Positions 33,569-43,573 of a stretch of DNA of 64,000 nucleotides are shown here, one piece after another (within the stretch, counting starts at the first letter, position 1; each line of letters begins with the position of its first letter). The DNA comes from VXPQ01 sp965248175 (GTDB lineage: Bacteria; Bacteroidota; Rhodothermia; Rhodothermales; VXPQ01): positions 434,001-498,000 of the forward strand of contig OZ252093.1 in NCBI GenBank assembly GCA_965248175.1, in the 5' to 3' direction. Under the pieces are notes generated by a model. It saw only the letters and a list, made by a program, of their open reading frames with translations, did not search any database and had not been told where the DNA came from. The translations under genes and the position numbers were made by a program.

Positions 33569-35299
33569 CTACACAGTGGCTCCAATCTCTGCCAGACGAA
33601 CCCCGTGCGCACCCATGCTTTCGTAGGTGGCGCCCTCGAAGGCTCCGATCGTATGTGTGATTTCCTGCATAATCGCCTTCGGAGAAGCATCGTCCCCTTG
33701 CAGGCCCATGCTTCGCGCAATGACAGGCAACATTTCCCAACTCGGCTTGCAATTTACCTGATTGGACGCATTATGCCAGCGGTCGAACGGCGTACCATGC
33801 GAATCCAGACGGCTGACGCCCATTTCCATGCGGAGCGTTCGGTTGACGCCCACAATGGCCTTGGCCGGCCACACACGCTGTGCATATCCGTCTGCACTCA
33901 CATAGGTGCCTACGGTCTCCACAACCATCGCAGCCGGCAACACCACGTCAGCAGCAGCAATCGTTTCGTTTGTGGTATGATAGGTATGCAGGATGACCGG
34001 AATATCCTGCACGTCGACGGCGCGGAAAAGCCCGCTGGCCACCGGGTCGTCTTCCAGGACATATACGGCCGCGATCTCGCCCGCCTCGAGTCGGGCGCGT
34101 ACGAGCGCCGGATCGACCGGGTGGATACCAAGCCGCTGACATCCCTCGGCATTCGGCGTTTTGTCATCCGTGATCAGCCACCCGTCGCCGGCGCCCGGTT
34201 TGACATGGGGGATGTACACCGGCGCAGGGGCGCCCACAGAAGCAGCCAGCTTGCCAAGAAGGTAGTTGTCTTCAACGGTTGCATACGGTGATCCAAGGAA
34301 GAGGACGTTCGATCCGTCCACCGAACCAAGCAGTTCGGACACGCGAGCGTATGCAGCCTCCCAGTCGACGGACTTCAACCCCTCGGCAATGCGAACCTGA
34401 GGGCCTCCGGGACGATGTTCGTTGAACCGTGGATATGCAGCGCGATCCTCGTCCGGCAGCCAGTAATCGTTGATATGCAGGTTCGCGCGGGGCGTGATGC
34501 GCAGCACCAGGTTGTCGCGTACCCAGTATGCGCAATTTGCCCCCTTTGCATTGGTCACCGTGATGGACGGCGCAGAACTCATCTCCCATATCCGGGCACG
34601 GAACCGGAAATCGATGGACGTGAGAGCGCCCACCGGGCAAATGTCGATCACGTTCATAGAGTAGGGCTCATCGAATACCTCGCCCGGCGCGGTCATCGGA
34701 TAATTTTTTACGCCGCGTTCGATGATGGTCAATTGATAGCTCTTCGACACCTCGTCCGTAAATCGCGTGCACCGTGTGCAGTTGATGCAGCGCTCGCCGT
34801 CCAGCATCACACGGGGGCCCAACACAACCTTCTTGGGTTTCTGGACCTTGAGAAACTCGAAACGAGACCCTTCGGGACCGTACTTGTACGTCTGGTTTTG
34901 TAACGGACAGTGGCCGGCCTGATCGCAAATCGGACAATCAAGGGGATGGTTGATGAGCAGGAACTCGAGGTTGTCTTTCTGCGCCCGCTCCACCTGTTCG
35001 CTGGTCCGATGCGTCTGGACAACCATGCCGTCCGCCATATCTACGGAGCAACTCGTGTCCAGCTTCGGCATCCACCGGATGACCGGCTCTCCATCGTCGT
35101 TCCGTGTGATCTCGCCTGTCCCCCTGTCCCGAACCGGCATGCCCACTTCCACAAGGCACTGGCGGCAATTGGCAGGGATAGAAAGTGCCGGGTGATAGCA
35201 GAAATGCGGCAACTCCATGCCGTGATCCAGGCAAAACTGGAGCAGATTCGGCTGCCCCTGAAATGCATACTCCTTATTGTCTATCGTAATTTTCGACAT
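33569..35299 (-). CDS. nuoG: NADH-quinone oxidoreductase subunit G
   Basis: A 576-residue iron-sulfur subunit. The N-terminal 2Fe-2S ferredoxin domain has Cys in HFCYHPALSIPANCRQC. Next come the His/Cys cluster around HPLDCPICDQAGHC and a 4Fe-4S site at CINCTRCTRF with CPVGAL. The rest is a molybdopterin-oxidoreductase-like scaffold, shorter than the ~900-residue E. coli form. The start ATG at 35299 (MSKITIDNKEY) is chosen over the frame's first start at 35356, which adds non-conserved residues and would overlap the nuoF 3' end at 35326. Confidence 0.93.
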   Translation of the reverse strand: MSKITIDNKEYAFQGQPNLLQFCLDHGMELPHFCYHPALSIPANCRQCLVEVGMPVRDRGTGEITRNDDGEPVIRWMPKLDTSCSVDMADGMVVQTHRTSEQVERAQKDNLEFLLINHPLDCPICDQAGHCPLQNQTYKYGPEGSRFEFLKVQKPKKVVLGPRVMLDGERCINCTRCTRFTDEVSKSYQLTIIERGVKNYPMTAPGEVFDEPYSMNVIDICPVGALTSIDFRFRARIWEMSSAPSITVTNAKGANCAYWVRDNLVLRITPRANLHINDYWLPDEDRAAYPRFNEHRPGGPQVRIAEGLKSVDWEAAYARVSELLGSVDGSNVLFLGSPYATVEDNYLLGKLAASVGAPAPVYIPHVKPGAGDGWLITDDKTPNAEGCQRLGIHPVDPALVRARLEAGEIAAVYVLEDDPVASGLFRAVDVQDIPVILHTYHTTNETIAAADVVLPAAMVVETVGTYVSADGYAQRVWPAKAIVGVNRTLRMEMGVSRLDSHGTPFDRWHNASNQVNCKPSWEMLPVIARSMGLQGDDASPKAIMQEITHTIGAFEGATYESMGAHGVRLAEIGATV

Positions 35300-35325
35300 G
35301 GTTGAAACGTGCGTCGCCGCGCATA

Positions 35326-36651
35326 TCACGCCATCGCGTATATGCTTTGCCGGCATTTAGCTTCAAATTCTTCTCGGAAACGCTGGATGGTATTGCGGAC
35401 GGGCCAGGCTGCCGCATCGGCAAGAGCGCACACCGTTCGACCTTCCATTTGATCGCAAAGCTCCAGCAGGATATCCAGGTCGCGCAGGGCGCCTTCTCCC
35501 TCGTCGATGCGGGTAACAAGGTTCTCGATCCATCCGGTTCCTTCCCGGCATGGCGTACACTGCCCGCAACTCTCGTGATGATAAAACCGGGTGACCCGGC
35601 GAAGAAACTTGACCATGTCCGTGTCTTCGTCCATCACCAGCATCCCGGCCGTTCCCATCATGGAACCTGCTTCGCGCAGCGATTCGGTATCCATCGTCAC
35701 GCCATCAATCATGTCGGCGCGCAGGACCGGCACCGAAGCGCCGCCCGGCACGATCGCCTTGAGTTTCTTGCCGCCGCGTACGCCCCCGGCGACCTCTTCG
35801 ATCAAATCGGTGATCAACATACCTGCAGGGTACTCATACACGCCGGGGCGCTCGACATGTCCCGATATGCCGTAGAGCACCGGCCCAGGGTGTTTTTCCG
35901 GCCCGATGCCCGCAAACCATTCGGCGCCCCGGTTAATGATAAGGGGCGCACAGGCCAGCGTCTCCACATTATTGACCGTGGTCGGACAGCCCCAGAGTCC
36001 CTTTTGCGCAGGAAACGGCGGCTTGATGCGCGGATAGGCGCGCTTTCCTTCGACGGACTCGAGCAAACTGGTCTCTTCCCCACAGATATACGCACCCGCT
36101 CCCTTGTGGATGATGATCTCACTGGAAAAATCCGTCCCCAGAATTCGTTTGCCGACATAGCCCTCCGCATAGAGTTTCGCCAATTCATGTTCCATATGGC
36201 GAATCCAGTCGTCATATTCCCCACGGATGTAGAGATACGTCGCGTCGATCTGCATGGCCCAGGCCGCAATCAGGATCCCCTCGAAAATGAGGTGCGGGTT
36301 GTATTCCATGAGTTGCCGGTCCTTGAATGTCCCCGGCTCGCTTTCATCGCCGTTGCAGGCAATATAGCGAGGCGTTCCGGGATCGACCGGCGGCATGAAG
36401 CTCCATTTCAACCCTGTCGGGAATCCTGCACCGCCTCGACCACGCAGACCGCTTGCCTTAATCGCCTCGGTCACTTTGCCCGGCGCCCACTCTTCACGGG
36501 TCAACACGGCGCGCAACGCCTCGTAGCCCCCATGCTGTACATACACGTCGAACCGATGCAAATCACGAATCGGGGGCAAGAGTACGCGTTCGTAGCTGCG
36601 CCAGGCGCCGGCTTTCGTGTATCCGTTTTTGCTGGATGAAGACATTTCCAT
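35326..36651 (-). CDS. nuoF: NADH-quinone oxidoreductase subunit F
   Basis: The NADH- and FMN-binding subunit, 441 residues from the ATG at 36651; a TTG at 36690 and an ATG at 36645 are in frame. The NADH/FMN glycine-rich stretch is LRGRGGAGFPTGLKW, and FMN contacts are in CNGDESEPGTFKDR. The 4Fe-4S site is ESCGQCTPCREGTGW plus a later Cys. It passes electrons from NADH to the chain of clusters in NuoE and NuoG. Confidence 0.94.
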   Translation of the reverse strand: MEMSSSSKNGYTKAGAWRSYERVLLPPIRDLHRFDVYVQHGGYEALRAVLTREEWAPGKVTEAIKASGLRGRGGAGFPTGLKWSFMPPVDPGTPRYIACNGDESEPGTFKDRQLMEYNPHLIFEGILIAAWAMQIDATYLYIRGEYDDWIRHMEHELAKLYAEGYVGKRILGTDFSSEIIIHKGAGAYICGEETSLLESVEGKRAYPRIKPPFPAQKGLWGCPTTVNNVETLACAPLIINRGAEWFAGIGPEKHPGPVLYGISGHVERPGVYEYPAGMLITDLIEEVAGGVRGGKKLKAIVPGGASVPVLRADMIDGVTMDTESLREAGSMMGTAGMLVMDEDTDMVKFLRRVTRFYHHESCGQCTPCREGTGWIENLVTRIDEGEGALRDLDILLELCDQMEGRTVCALADAAAWPVRNTIQRFREEFEAKCRQSIYAMA

Positions 36652-36708
36652 ACGTTGTTGTCCCGGGCGTGATGCGGGCCCTTCAGACAAATGTTTCCAT
36701 TGGATACG

Positions 36709-37383
36709 TTATTCGAGGGTCTCGGCAATCGGCGGGGTCCGGCAGGTATCCATCGCTTCCACATCCGATCGCCGGTTCCCATCCAAAGCGTCTTCGTCCT
36801 GTGGCAACGTGACGGATACGAACGGGGGCATATCCCCCTTCTTTAGCGCATCGATCAGCGCATCCAGTTTTTCCCTTGAAAGATTATGTACGTACGGTCC
36901 GTTCGTGACCTGGAGCATCGGCGCCGTCCCGCAAGCTCCGAGACATTCCACTCCCTTGATCGTGAACAACCCGTCTTCGCTCGTCTCTCCCTCCCGAACG
37001 CCAAGCTTTTCTTCAAGGTAGTGCAACATGTCATATCCGCCGCACAACTGGCAGCTGAAGCACGTGCATACGTCAAGAACGTACGCCCCCTGCTTTGCCT
37101 TGTAATACTGCGTATAGAACGTCGCCACGCCGTACGCAAGCGAAAAGGGAATGCCGAGCGTATCGGCAACGAGGCGAATCACCTCCGGGGGCAGAAACTC
37201 GAATTTCTCCTGAGCAAGCCAGAGGGTTTTCATTACGGCGCCTTCAGGCGTCGGATACTGTCCCCGAAATTCTTCGATCTGCTCCTTTTCCGCATCCGTG
37301 AATACCAGGTCTTCTTCGGAAAAGACAGGTTCCGGGGATTGATCCGGTAACGGTACAACAGGATGTTTGATGAAATCGCTCAC
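36709..37383 (-). CDS. nuoE: NADH-quinone oxidoreductase subunit E
   Basis: The thioredoxin-fold 2Fe-2S subunit. The four cluster Cys are in CTCFSCQLCGG and ECLGACGTAPM. The start is set at a GTG at 37383 (VSDFIKHPVV), eight bases after the nuoD stop, giving 224 residues; a longer in-frame start at 37452 would overlap nuoD by 62 nt. The C-terminal ~60 residues past the fold are not conserved. Confidence 0.88.
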   Translation of the reverse strand: MSDFIKHPVVPLPDQSPEPVFSEEDLVFTDAEKEQIEEFRGQYPTPEGAVMKTLWLAQEKFEFLPPEVIRLVADTLGIPFSLAYGVATFYTQYYKAKQGAYVLDVCTCFSCQLCGGYDMLHYLEEKLGVREGETSEDGLFTIKGVECLGACGTAPMLQVTNGPYVHNLSREKLDALIDALKKGDMPPFVSVTLPQDEDALDGNRRSDVEAMDTCRTPPIAETLE

Positions 37384-37390
37384 TGCCGGA

Positions 37391-38710
37391 TTATTTGTCG
37401 GCTTCTCCCATGACCGGATCAATGGAGCCGATAAGAACGACGGCGTCGGCAACCAGAGATCCTTCCATTATGTGTTCGAGTCCTTGTAAATTCGCAAAAG
37501 AGGGTGACTTGAACTTCGCCCGCCAGGGATTGCCCGTGCCGTCGGACTGCAGGTACCAGCCCAGTTCACCCTTCGGCGATTCGATCGCCTGATAACAGAC
37601 GGCGCCTTTCGGCGGCACGACCCCTACATCGGTATACAGAAAATCGTGGATCATGCCCTCCATGGAGTAATACACCTCGTCCTTTGACGGATAGGCCCGC
37701 TTGGCGTCATCGGCGCGAATGGGGCCATCAGGCAAGCGATCCAGACATTGCCGGATAATCCGAAAACTCTGCTTCATCTCTTCGAGCCGCACGAAATACC
37801 GCGCCAGGGAATCCCCCTCTTCGCGGGTCGGGACATCGAAATCCACTTCTCCGTAAAACAGGTACGGTTCGAAACAACGAATGTCATACGGTTCGCCGCT
37901 GGCCCGCAGGTTCGCCCCCGTAAGCCCGATCTCCACAGCTTCCTCACGGGTAAGCGTACCCACATCGCGGTTTCTGTCGATCCATATACGGTTCCGGTTG
38001 AGCAGGGCTTCCCATCCCTCTATCTCCTGACCAAAATCGTCCACAAAACGGTGTATCAAGCGGAATGCTTCCGGCGTCAGGTCGGCAACCAATCCACCGA
38101 TGCGGCTATGCGACACCGTGAAACGGGCGCCCGCCACTTCGTCAAAAATGCGATAGAGGTCTTCGCGCCCCTTGAAGGTCCACAGAAAGACGGACACGGC
38201 GCCGGCATCCATCAATCCGACTCCCAGCCAGAGCAAGTGCGACGAAATGCGCGCCAGTTCGCACATGATCATGCGAAGCCACTGCGCCCGTTCGGGAACG
38301 TCGATGCCCACAAGCTTCTCCACAGCCAGACACCACGCCACATTGTTGGAATACGGCGCAATGTAATCCATGCGATCCGTATAGGGCATGAATTCCTGGT
38401 AGGTCTTGTGCTCGGCAAGTTTCTCGATGCCGCGGTGCAAGTAACCGATGTCGAGCACCGATTTCTCAATGGTTTCGCCATCCAGTTTGACCACGCACCG
38501 GAGCACGCCGTGGGTGGCCGGATGCTGCGGGCCGATATTGAGGATCATCTCATGCTCAAGCGGATCCCCTTCTCTCGCCTCGGCGCGTAGCGCCTGCTCC
38601 AGCCATACGTGCTTGCTTTCGAGGCGTTCGTAGATCGCCTCGTTATGCCGGGGCCAGAACCGGAAAACCGATTCCGCTCCCAATGTCCGGAAACCCGATT
38701 CGGTGCTCAT
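37391..38710 (-). CDS. nuoD: NADH-quinone oxidoreductase subunit D
   Basis: A 439-residue 49-kDa-type subunit that lines the quinone cavity. It shows NIGPQHPATHGVLR near residue 60, YLHRGIEKLAE, and the C-terminal ESPKGELGWYL and IGSIDPVMGEADK. Its start overlaps the nuoC stop by four bases. The N-terminal ~45 residues are an extension seen in related lineages. Confidence 0.95.
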   Translation of the reverse strand: MSTESGFRTLGAESVFRFWPRHNEAIYERLESKHVWLEQALRAEAREGDPLEHEMILNIGPQHPATHGVLRCVVKLDGETIEKSVLDIGYLHRGIEKLAEHKTYQEFMPYTDRMDYIAPYSNNVAWCLAVEKLVGIDVPERAQWLRMIMCELARISSHLLWLGVGLMDAGAVSVFLWTFKGREDLYRIFDEVAGARFTVSHSRIGGLVADLTPEAFRLIHRFVDDFGQEIEGWEALLNRNRIWIDRNRDVGTLTREEAVEIGLTGANLRASGEPYDIRCFEPYLFYGEVDFDVPTREEGDSLARYFVRLEEMKQSFRIIRQCLDRLPDGPIRADDAKRAYPSKDEVYYSMEGMIHDFLYTDVGVVPPKGAVCYQAIESPKGELGWYLQSDGTGNPWRAKFKSPSFANLQGLEHIMEGSLVADAVVLIGSIDPVMGEADK

Positions 38711-39417
38711 TCCTCCTCGGCGATCTGTGATGGGGGTTCCTGATAACTCTTCGGCGCCGGGCCTTCATGAGCAGCCGGAAAGGGATCGTACTGGAGAGGC
38801 CCCTCGGGTGTCCGGGGAGGCAACGGCAACGACCCGGGAATACCCAACTGGGGAAATTCTTTCCGTTGCGGATAGTATTCGAAATCTTCCGGCATGAACA
38901 TCCGGCGCATGTCCGGATGCCCCTGAAAGCGAATGCCCAGCATGTCGTACACCTCGCGCTCGTTCCAGTTCGCAGCACGATATACACCTGTTACCGTGGG
39001 TACGGTCAAGATGGCTTCGTCCACGCGAACCTTCAGTCGAATACGCTTTCCCTTTTCAAAGGATACGAGGTTATAGAACACTTCAAACCGGTCCTCTTCC
39101 ACGAATCGATCTGCGCCGCCTACATCCGCCAGATACAGGAAGCGCTGCTCGTCCTTCAGGAAACGGCATACATCCGCTATGTGCTGCGCCTCGACCAGAA
39201 CGGTCTGCTCCCCGGCATATTCTTCGACACCGAGGATGGCTTTGCCAAACCGATCGCATAACGCCCGGATAATCTCAGGGACTTGCGTCGTGGGCTGGGC
39301 AAGCGGATTAGTTCCGCCAGGGGCCGGAGCGTCCTCGGGCGTAAAAAAGAAATCAAGCACCCGGTGAGACGGCGTGCTTTCTTCCGCCGGTGGGGTATGT
39401 TCGGCGTCCGTGGGCAT
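38707..39417 (-). CDS. nuoC: NADH-quinone oxidoreductase subunit C
   Basis: A 236-residue 30-kDa-type subunit. The core has FLYLADVGGADRF, YRAANWNEREVYDMLGIRF and the C-terminal proline-rich tail. The ATG at 39417 lies one base after the nuoB stop; the frame's first start at 39471 would overlap nuoB. The N-terminal ~45 residues are acidic and proline-rich and look unstructured. Confidence 0.93.
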   Translation of the reverse strand: MPTDAEHTPPAEESTPSHRVLDFFFTPEDAPAPGGTNPLAQPTTQVPEIIRALCDRFGKAILGVEEYAGEQTVLVEAQHIADVCRFLKDEQRFLYLADVGGADRFVEEDRFEVFYNLVSFEKGKRIRLKVRVDEAILTVPTVTGVYRAANWNEREVYDMLGIRFQGHPDMRRMFMPEDFEYYPQRKEFPQLGIPGSLPLPPRTPEGPLQYDPFPAAHEGPAPKSYQEPPSQIAEEE

Positions 39418-39418
39418 C

Positions 39419-39949
39419 TCAGCCAATGCCGTTACCGGTCTGCCCTGCCGGGAGCACATGCCCCTGCACATAATCCTGCGTAACGGAATACTCGTTACGG
39501 ATATTCTCCTGAATATCCATCAGGGCATGTAACAGAGCCTCCGGGCGAGGCGGACATCCGGGGATATACACATCTACCGGCAGAAAATTATCGCACCCCT
39601 GCACCACCCCGTAGCAACGGTGCATCCCGCCCGTTGAGGCGCAAGCCCCCATGGCGATACACCATTTCGGGTCAGCCATCTGATCCCATACCCGGCGAAT
39701 GGCATGCGCCATCTTGTACGACACCCAGCCGGCCACAATCATCAGATCGGCCTGGCGCGGCGAAAAGCGCATGGCCTCGCTTCCAAAACGGGCTGCATCG
39801 TACTTGGGACCTGCAAATGCCATCATTTCAATAGCGCAGCAAGCAAGACCCATAGGCATCGGCATAAGCGAATTGGAGCGCGCCCAATTCAGTACGACAT
39901 CCACTCTGGTAGTAAGAAATCCCTCGTTCCGGTCGCCTTGCGAAACCAT
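39419..39949 (-). CDS. nuoB: NADH-quinone oxidoreductase subunit B
   Basis: A 176-residue subunit holding the terminal 4Fe-4S cluster N2. The Cys ligands are in LACCAIEMM, MGACASTGGM and YIPGCPPRPEAL. The start at 39949 (MVSQGDRNEGF) matches the family's length; the frame extends upstream to 40096 through the end of nuoA and is not used. Confidence 0.94.
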   Translation of the reverse strand: MVSQGDRNEGFLTTRVDVVLNWARSNSLMPMPMGLACCAIEMMAFAGPKYDAARFGSEAMRFSPRQADLMIVAGWVSYKMAHAIRRVWDQMADPKWCIAMGACASTGGMHRCYGVVQGCDNFLPVDVYIPGCPPRPEALLHALMDIQENIRNEYSVTQDYVQGHVLPAGQTGNGIG

Positions 39950-39989
39950 AGTATTCAGTATCTGTCGTCGGGAAACGAAACACGCAGAG

Positions 39990-40361
39990 TCAATCGAACT
40001 CCAGCCCACCCTTTTTGACATCGTACAGAAGACCGACGCCAAGAATAAGAATAAACACACAAACGACCGCCAAGGCTCCCAGGGCAACCCCCGCATCCAT
40101 GAACTTGCGGAAACTCACGGCCCACGGGTACAAAAAGACGACTTCAACATCGAACACGATGAAGATCATCGCCACCAGATAAAATTTCACCGAGTAGCGC
40201 TCATGGGCCGTGCCGACAGGGTCCATCCCACTCTCGTAGGTGCTCTGTTTGATCAGGTTGCGCCGGCGCGGACCGAGCAAGTCCGCCCCCTTCAGGAGGG
40301 TCAACGCCATCCCTGACGCAAGCGCCATCATGATCAGCAGGGGTACGAAATCTGCAGGCAT
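39990..40361 (-). CDS. nuoA: NADH-quinone oxidoreductase subunit A
   Basis: A 123-residue membrane subunit with three transmembrane helices. The conserved loop YESGMDPVGTAHERYSVKFYL, recognised by YESG, and the acidic FDVEVVFLYPWAV segment identify it. It is the first gene of nuoABCDEFGH; the operon promoter should lie in 40362-40595. Confidence 0.95.
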   Translation of the reverse strand: MPADFVPLLIMMALASGMALTLLKGADLLGPRRRNLIKQSTYESGMDPVGTAHERYSVKFYLVAMIFIVFDVEVVFLYPWAVSFRKFMDAGVALGALAVVCVFILILGVGLLYDVKKGGLEFD

Positions 40362-40595
40362 AGTTCGTGCAGACAGTGAATGCGGCTATGATGTGCTAAT
40401 GCTAATAATGCGCCAAGGGAACAGGACAGGCGCCATCGCGCCCGTGCAACGTACAAAAGAGCCCCGGGAAACCGAATGTAAACGCGTAGCATGGGCAAAA
40501 TACCCCACGCAGGCAGGGCAATCAACGCGAAACACCCGTGAATATCCCGTCAAGGAGAATTGACCGGGCACAGCGCACAGGATCAAAGCACGCTT

Positions 40596-43412
40596 TTATA
40601 TATCCAGGGTCATCTGTACAAGCCCCATTCGGCCTATCTCCGGCGAGCCGACGAACTCGCGGTGCTGTTGATCCAGCACATTGAACATGGACATATTCAT
40701 ACGCAATCCGGACACATAGTTGCCGAGATCGTATCCGGTGCCGACATCCAGCAGCGTATGCTTTCCCACGGCCCCTGAGTACAAACCCGATCGAACCTCG
40801 AAGCCCCCGGTATACCGCACGGATGCATGGATGCTCCAGTTGCCGGAAGATTCGTAGGCAAATCCGCCCTTGACCTTCGTACGAGCAGAGTTCATGGACA
40901 ATTCCAGCGCTTCTTCCTCCTCGCCAAGCTCGCTGGCGTCAAAAAAGTTGTCGCTGATCCATGACAGATTTCCGAAAACGCGCAGCCGATCACCGAGCAG
41001 CAGTTCGGTGGACACATCCACACCATAGTACTCGATCTCCCCCATGCTCCGATACGTCAGCAGAAGCTGGCCGGGCGTCATGTTTTCCACAGGCTGCACA
41101 ATACCGATCGGGAAATTTTCCGGAAGAGACTCTGCAAAGCCTGGCCTCGCAAGCCCTACGATAAGCTCCGATACGGCGCCTGGCGAGAGTCCCACTGCCT
41201 GCAAGGCCGCATTCAGGGTCGCATTGTCCGCAATGCCGGCGGCGAGCGCCACTTCCAGATCACCGAACAGCAAACCGTGTTCCGGCACCAGCACGAAAGG
41301 CGTCTCTAACCGCAACGGGCTGACGAAATCCCGCCGCCGGGTGTAATACCCATCCACGGCGACCAGCAGTCGTTCCCCGAGTAGCCCCTTGTACCCTACT
41401 TCGAATATCTCGCTGACCGTGTGTTCCAAGGGAGCGACATCCACCACATCCTGGGTTATACTGTTCGGATCCACACGCAACGTGTTCAGATCCAGATATC
41501 CGATACTGGCCGGCGTCAGGCCCGTTACGGTGATACCCCCATCCGGACTGAGCAAGCCGATAAACTGGGTAATGATAGGCGCCGGAAGGTTTAAGCCTTG
41601 CTCCGCCAGCATCCCTTGCAACACAGACACCGGAATGCTCGAAAGCAATCCGTATATCTGACCATAGAGCAAATCGAGCGGGACGCCTACAGGAACGGGC
41701 GCCCCGAAAATACCCGGAACCAGACTGGAAGCGATCAGGCCACCTTGTGCATCGCGCTGGAAATGAAATCCGTCCCGCGCGCCCCGGGCCTGGAGCGTAA
41801 GCGGCCCGGCCGCTCCCGCATTGATATCCAGAAAAAGGTTATGGGTGCTGGGCGAAGTGAATGCCCGGTTGAACGTAGCGCGAAGGCTGTGTGCGGGATC
41901 CGGTTTGAAAACGAGGGCGGCCCGGGGAGAAATTTGCACCCCGTCAAACAAGTCGTGCCTGTCCGCGCGCACGGCGAGCGTCGCATTCAATACCGGACTC
42001 AGCCGAACGACACTCTGGAGATAAGCGCCTGCCTCGGCGAATCGGTCATTATCCTCATTACGGCCAAAGATAGTGTGCTTCGTAACCGGATTGGTAAGTT
42101 CGTATTCCGCGCCGAGAATAAAACGGAATCGATCGTCCAGAATATCGAAATCGTACTGCCCTTGCACATTGACCAGAGTCGAGTTGTCCACTACATCTTC
42201 GACCGATCCCTTGCGATAGACAAAGGAGTCGCCCGCGTCGTTGAAATTCGCATAGGCCTGGGCAAAAAACCCTCCGGCGTCGAGGCGAAGCTGCCCGTAC
42301 TTATATCCGAACCCGTCGGCCTGAATCGTACCGATACCCGAAAGCCCGATGGTCTTGACAGCCGAATATCCGCCATTGGCCGTCAGCGTCACGTCCGGGC
42401 GAAGCCGCCAGGAAAGCAGACCCGACACAGTATAGCTATGGTGATCGTAATCGACGGGCAACGCATCCTCCCTGAACGTGGCGAGTTGCTCAGCGTCCAG
42501 GGAATCCTTCGGATTGAAGGCAAAGTCGTTGGCGCGCGTAAAATCGGCGACGACCTTGTATCCCAACTTGCCGCCTGCAACCCCTGCATGGCGCAGGGAT
42601 GCAGTCAATGCATTGCGCAGCCCTCCCCCCACGCGTACCGTCGTGCCTGGATGGGTAAACGGATCCTTACTGATGAAATGGATCACCCCTGCATCGACTC
42701 CGGCGCCGAAGAGCGCCGATCCCGGACCTCTGACCACTTCGACGCGCTCCAGATCGATCTGGCTGATCGGCATCAGGCTATAATCGTTCAGGCCCAGGGA
42801 TGCCACGGCCGCCCGCCGGTAATCCGTCATGACATACGTGGCTCCGGAGAAGACGTTATTGAACCCTCGCAGCACAATCTCATACCGGTTGACGCCCGTC
42901 TGCGCCATATCCACCCCGGTTACATTCCGCAGCAACATGGCCGAGGACGTCAGGGCATCGGTCTCGATATCCCTTGCGTCAAGCACGGAAATCGAGGCCG
43001 GGGCATCCAGCACCTTCTCGGACGAGCGCGATGCGCTCACGATCACTGTATTGAGATCGAAACCTGTCGAGCGCAAGGATACATCTGCAGTGAGAGATTC
43101 CCCGGGCTGCAAGGATACCTGCATCTGTTGTTCCTCGTATCCCACAAAACGCACCAAAAGCATGTAATCGCCCGGAGGAATCCCGGAAATCTCATACGAT
43201 CCGTCGGCGCCCGAGGCGGCGCCGGTAATCACGACGCCATCCAGCAGCAACACTACATTGGCGTCTTGCAGGGGAGATGCCGACGACGCGTCCGTAACAA
43301 CACCGCTAACCGATACGACGGCTTGCGCCTGCACCGATTGGGGCGCGAACGCCGCGAATGCGAGAAAACAAAACAGGGATGTAACAAGCGGATGGCGCAA
43401 CATGACGTTCAT
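40596..43412 (-). CDS. Large TonB-dependent receptor with carboxypeptidase-like N-terminal domain
   Basis: A 938-residue receptor. It has a signal peptide ending near VQAQA, a carboxypeptidase regulatory-like domain (VSGVVTDASSASPLQDANVV...SYEISGIPPGDYML), a plug with VIVSASRSSEKVLDAPASI, VEVVRGPGSALFGAGVDAGV (the usual VRGPGSALFG box) and a 22-strand-type barrel ending LVQMTLDI. The position 600-780 loop region is long and rich in Gly/Pro/Ala. No ligand-specific gene or SusD partner adjoins it. An iron, vitamin or small-molecule ligand is possible but cannot be read from the sequence. Confidence 0.85.
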   Translation of the reverse strand: MNVMLRHPLVTSLFCFLAFAAFAPQSVQAQAVVSVSGVVTDASSASPLQDANVVLLLDGVVITGAASGADGSYEISGIPPGDYMLLVRFVGYEEQQMQVSLQPGESLTADVSLRSTGFDLNTVIVSASRSSEKVLDAPASISVLDARDIETDALTSSAMLLRNVTGVDMAQTGVNRYEIVLRGFNNVFSGATYVMTDYRRAAVASLGLNDYSLMPISQIDLERVEVVRGPGSALFGAGVDAGVIHFISKDPFTHPGTTVRVGGGLRNALTASLRHAGVAGGKLGYKVVADFTRANDFAFNPKDSLDAEQLATFREDALPVDYDHHSYTVSGLLSWRLRPDVTLTANGGYSAVKTIGLSGIGTIQADGFGYKYGQLRLDAGGFFAQAYANFNDAGDSFVYRKGSVEDVVDNSTLVNVQGQYDFDILDDRFRFILGAEYELTNPVTKHTIFGRNEDNDRFAEAGAYLQSVVRLSPVLNATLAVRADRHDLFDGVQISPRAALVFKPDPAHSLRATFNRAFTSPSTHNLFLDINAGAAGPLTLQARGARDGFHFQRDAQGGLIASSLVPGIFGAPVPVGVPLDLLYGQIYGLLSSIPVSVLQGMLAEQGLNLPAPIITQFIGLLSPDGGITVTGLTPASIGYLDLNTLRVDPNSITQDVVDVAPLEHTVSEIFEVGYKGLLGERLLVAVDGYYTRRRDFVSPLRLETPFVLVPEHGLLFGDLEVALAAGIADNATLNAALQAVGLSPGAVSELIVGLARPGFAESLPENFPIGIVQPVENMTPGQLLLTYRSMGEIEYYGVDVSTELLLGDRLRVFGNLSWISDNFFDASELGEEEEALELSMNSARTKVKGGFAYESSGNWSIHASVRYTGGFEVRSGLYSGAVGKHTLLDVGTGYDLGNYVSGLRMNMSMFNVLDQQHREFVGSPEIGRMGLVQMTLDI

Positions 43413-43573
43413 GGGAAAATGGGGGAGGGATGAGCCTGTCCGAAGAAACGTTCATAAGAGATCATAACCGACCTCCATGTCCAGTGCCTACAACATCTAC
43501 AATATGGTAAGCCCTGGTATCGAAACTGTCAAGAAATATACCGGAACTCGGTGAAAATTATCGGAAGAGGGCG

